Source of the DNA: Nemertoderma westbladi
Lineage: Eukaryota; Xenacoelomorpha; Nemertodermatida; Nemertodermatidae
DNA length: 42,500 nt
Assembly: GCA_032718475.1 (NCBI GenBank)
Contig: JAUCBJ010002258.1
Coordinates: 1-42,500 of the forward strand
Direction: 5' to 3'
The notes beneath the pieces were generated by a model, which ran no database searches, was not told the DNA's origin, and saw only the letters and a list, made by a program, of their open reading frames with translations. A program made the position numbers and the translations under genes. This document shows positions 40,458-42,500 of this stretch, in pieces. The stretch's first letter is position 1, and each line of letters begins with the position of its first letter.

Positions 40458-42500
40458 ACTTTTTATTTTAAATAAAAGAGACAACGAGAATTAGTATAGA
40501 ACTAATAATTATGTAAAAATACAATCATATTTCATACAATAATTATTAATAAATTCGATCTATTATTAGTTGCTCAATTCTAGAACAAAATCGACCTGCA
40601 ACTAGTGAAGACCTCGTTTTGGAATTTCGAAACCACGCCGGTGCAATGCGCGATATCGTGTTTAGTTAATAAATTGAAAACTCCATCAATTCATGTGCAA
40701 CCAGTAATAAGAAATCGCGATAAATGTAATTAAATAAAAATTATTCTAGAAAAATTTTCCTCAAAAAGTATGAAGTCTTGGCATTGGTGACGCGAAACTA
40801 GGCTAGTGAGATTCAGGATATTGCGTTTAATATAAAAATTGAAAACGCTATCGAATTCCGTACAGGCGTTAATAAAATACTGCAACTTTTTTGAAATTTG
40901 TAAAATTCTAGAACTAGAAAAATATAATTTTTGAACGGCGCTGTTTGGGGTTTCGAAACATCGATAGGCTGAAAGAGGACATCGAATTAAGTTGAAAAAT
41001 GAAAACCCCATCGAATTTGGACAAAGCGTTCCGGAGTTATAGCGGATCGAAAAAAATTGACCCCCCCCAGTCGCCAAAAATTTACAGTAATTTAAAATTT
41101 AGCAAAAAAAATTTTTTCTGTTATTTTTGATGGCGAATCGATTGGCAGTACTGGCTACGAAAATTTTTTTTTTGAAATTTTTGGTCAGAAAAAAAAACAT
41201 GGAAAAAGTATATTTTTAAAGTCAGAGAATGATCCAACTCTGTAACTTGGCAATCGCTCAAATCCATTCAGCTGAATGGCACAGTAGAGTAAACTAAAGG
41301 AAATTCCCTATACAATGTTCTGAAGGGGAGACTGACAGAGAGTAATTCAACAATAAAACATTTTGCAATAATGTTGGCATTAATGTAGCCAACACACTGT
41401 GTACTTAAGTCATTCAGCTTACATTAGCAGAGGGAGAAACTTGGATACTCAACTAGAATGCATTGGGAAGAGTTATTCAGCTGAGGCAATAATAGATTTC
41501 AAACTAAACCAACCAGTTTATATTTGCTTTGACAGGGCCTAAACAAACAGTATGGGTGTACTAAGTACAATAATCTTGGCAACCTCATCGATTTATACTA
41601 AGCCTTGTGTAGAAATCCATTACATAAGCCATTTTTCATCGCGACACCAGCTGTTATTGGTGTTATTTTACCATTGCGCTAATGGCGTTTTTTCGTTTAT
41701 GTTTATTTTTCGAGCCCACGGCTCATGGACGAAATAGCGGAACATACCAGGGACCTTAGAATCGCGGTATCTAGCCGCTGTGAAAATTTCATCAAAATCG
41801 TTAGAGTAGTTTTGGCTGTAGATCAGTCAGTCAGTCAGTCAGTCAGTCAGTCAGTCAGTCAGCCACAAGCAATTCTTACAGTAATGAACCTCTCGGTTCC
41901 TAACTAGAGACGGGCCTAGCGGCCCGATAAGGAACCGACTTTTTATTTTAAATAAAAGAGACAACGAGAATTAGTATAGAACTAATAATTATGTAAAAAT
42001 ACAATCATATTTCATACAATAATTATTAATAAATTCGATCTATTATTAGTTGCTCAATTCTAGAACAAAATCGACCTGCAACTAGTGAAGACCTCGTTTT
42101 GGAATTTCGAAACCACGCCGGTGCAATGCGCGATATCGTGTTTAGTTAATAAATTGAAAACTCCATCAATTCATGTGCAACCAGTAATAAGAAATCGCGA
42201 TAAATGTAATTAAATAAAAATTATTCTAGAAAAATTTTCCTCAAAAAGTATGAAGTCTTGGCATTGGTGACGCGAAACTAGGCTAGTGAGATTCAGGATA
42301 TTGCGTTTAATATAAAAATTGAAAACGCTATCGAATTCCGTACAGGCGTTAATAAAATACTGCAACTTTTTTGAAATTTGTAAAATTCTAGAACTAGAAA
42401 AATATAATTTTTGAACGGCGCTGTTTGGGGTTTCGAAACATCGATAGGCTGAAAGAGGACATCGAATTAAGTTGAAAAATGAAAACCCCATCGAATTTGG

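Larger units (their letters stand above)
37457..42500. repeat. Tandem array of ~1.48-kb units (runs off the window)
   Basis: The junction GACGGGCCTAGCGGCCCGAT occurs at 37457, 38954, 40429 and 41909, giving units of 1497, 1475 and 1480 bp and a partial fourth. The later units are nearly identical (the segments around 40072-40428 and 41552-41908 look the same base for base), so amplification is recent. Each unit contains three sub-blocks about 160 bp apart (GAAAACTCCATC, GAAAACGCTATC, GAAAACCCCATC at 37704, 37869 and 38029). It also holds a C-run, poly-T/A tracts and a conserved tail (TTTCATCAAAATCGTTAGAG) before the microsatellite. A 93-codon minus-strand frame recurs in every unit, but the DNA identity alone explains that. 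I do not call it a gene. Confidence 0.9.

Noticed and set aside
40341-41880. CRISPR-like regular repeats
   Set aside because: The repetition is a CAGT microsatellite and a 1.48-kb satellite in a eukaryotic context; there are no short repeat-spacer units.
37758-42491. 93-115-codon minus-strand frame present in each satellite unit
   Set aside because: The units are nearly identical DNA, so the frame would persist without selection; composition is that of AT-rich noncoding DNA.

Overview
This is AT-rich, intron-containing DNA from an invertebrate animal, not a prokaryote. Three host gene pieces are visible. They are the last exon of an F-type (fucose-binding) lectin (1840-2047, +), the last coding exon of protein phosphatase methylesterase 1 (PPME1, 14812-15251, -) and the first coding exon of the seven-pass membrane protein TPRA1/GPR175 (18011-18490, +). 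The frequent TAGGCCTA motif, the F-type lectin and the mix of hAT, piggyBac-like, mariner, CR1/L2-like and BEL/Pao elements would suit a marine invertebrate. I cannot name the species.

Layout. 1-2050: a TTAA-flanked piggyBac-like non-autonomous element holding a 163-bp tandem array, then the lectin exon. 2754-10470: two nearly identical minus-strand copies of one CR1/L2-group LINE, 5'-truncated at different points. The first copy is split by a 2.47-kb hAT element with an exact 8-bp target duplication, and that hAT carries a fragment of a second LINE. 11617-14080: a foldback-like element with about 200-bp inverted arms built from repeats of a CCGTAAGTC motif. 14812-18498: PPME1 and TPRA1 arranged head to head, with a 147-bp diverged tandem repeat, a tRNA-derived SINE and a small hairpin insertion between them. 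18499-36335: one very large BEL/Pao LTR retroelement. 36336-42500: a tandem array of about 1.48-kb units that runs out of the window.

The most unusual object is the BEL/Pao element. It is 17.8 kb, or about 16.3 kb without a later mariner insertion. Its 964-bp LTRs differ at about 14 positions by eye. Besides gag, protease, reverse transcriptase/RNase H and integrase it has two extra reading frames that I do not recognise: ORF A (21371-23488) before gag and ORF B (33578-35128) after integrase. Each is interrupted by exactly one in-frame TAG. After ORF B and before the 3' LTR lies a possible multi-branched RNA structure: a perfect 14-bp closing stem around three repeat-derived GCGGA/TCCGC hairpins. 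The NC part of gag carries a run of consensus 5' splice-donor-like sequences. gag-pol itself is decayed by a mariner insertion, frameshifts and a nonsense codon.

The 5' LTR starts 8 bp after the end of the recognisable TPRA1 exon. No target-site duplication is visible, and the right-hand flank is satellite DNA, so the insertion has been rearranged or TPRA1 is disrupted here.
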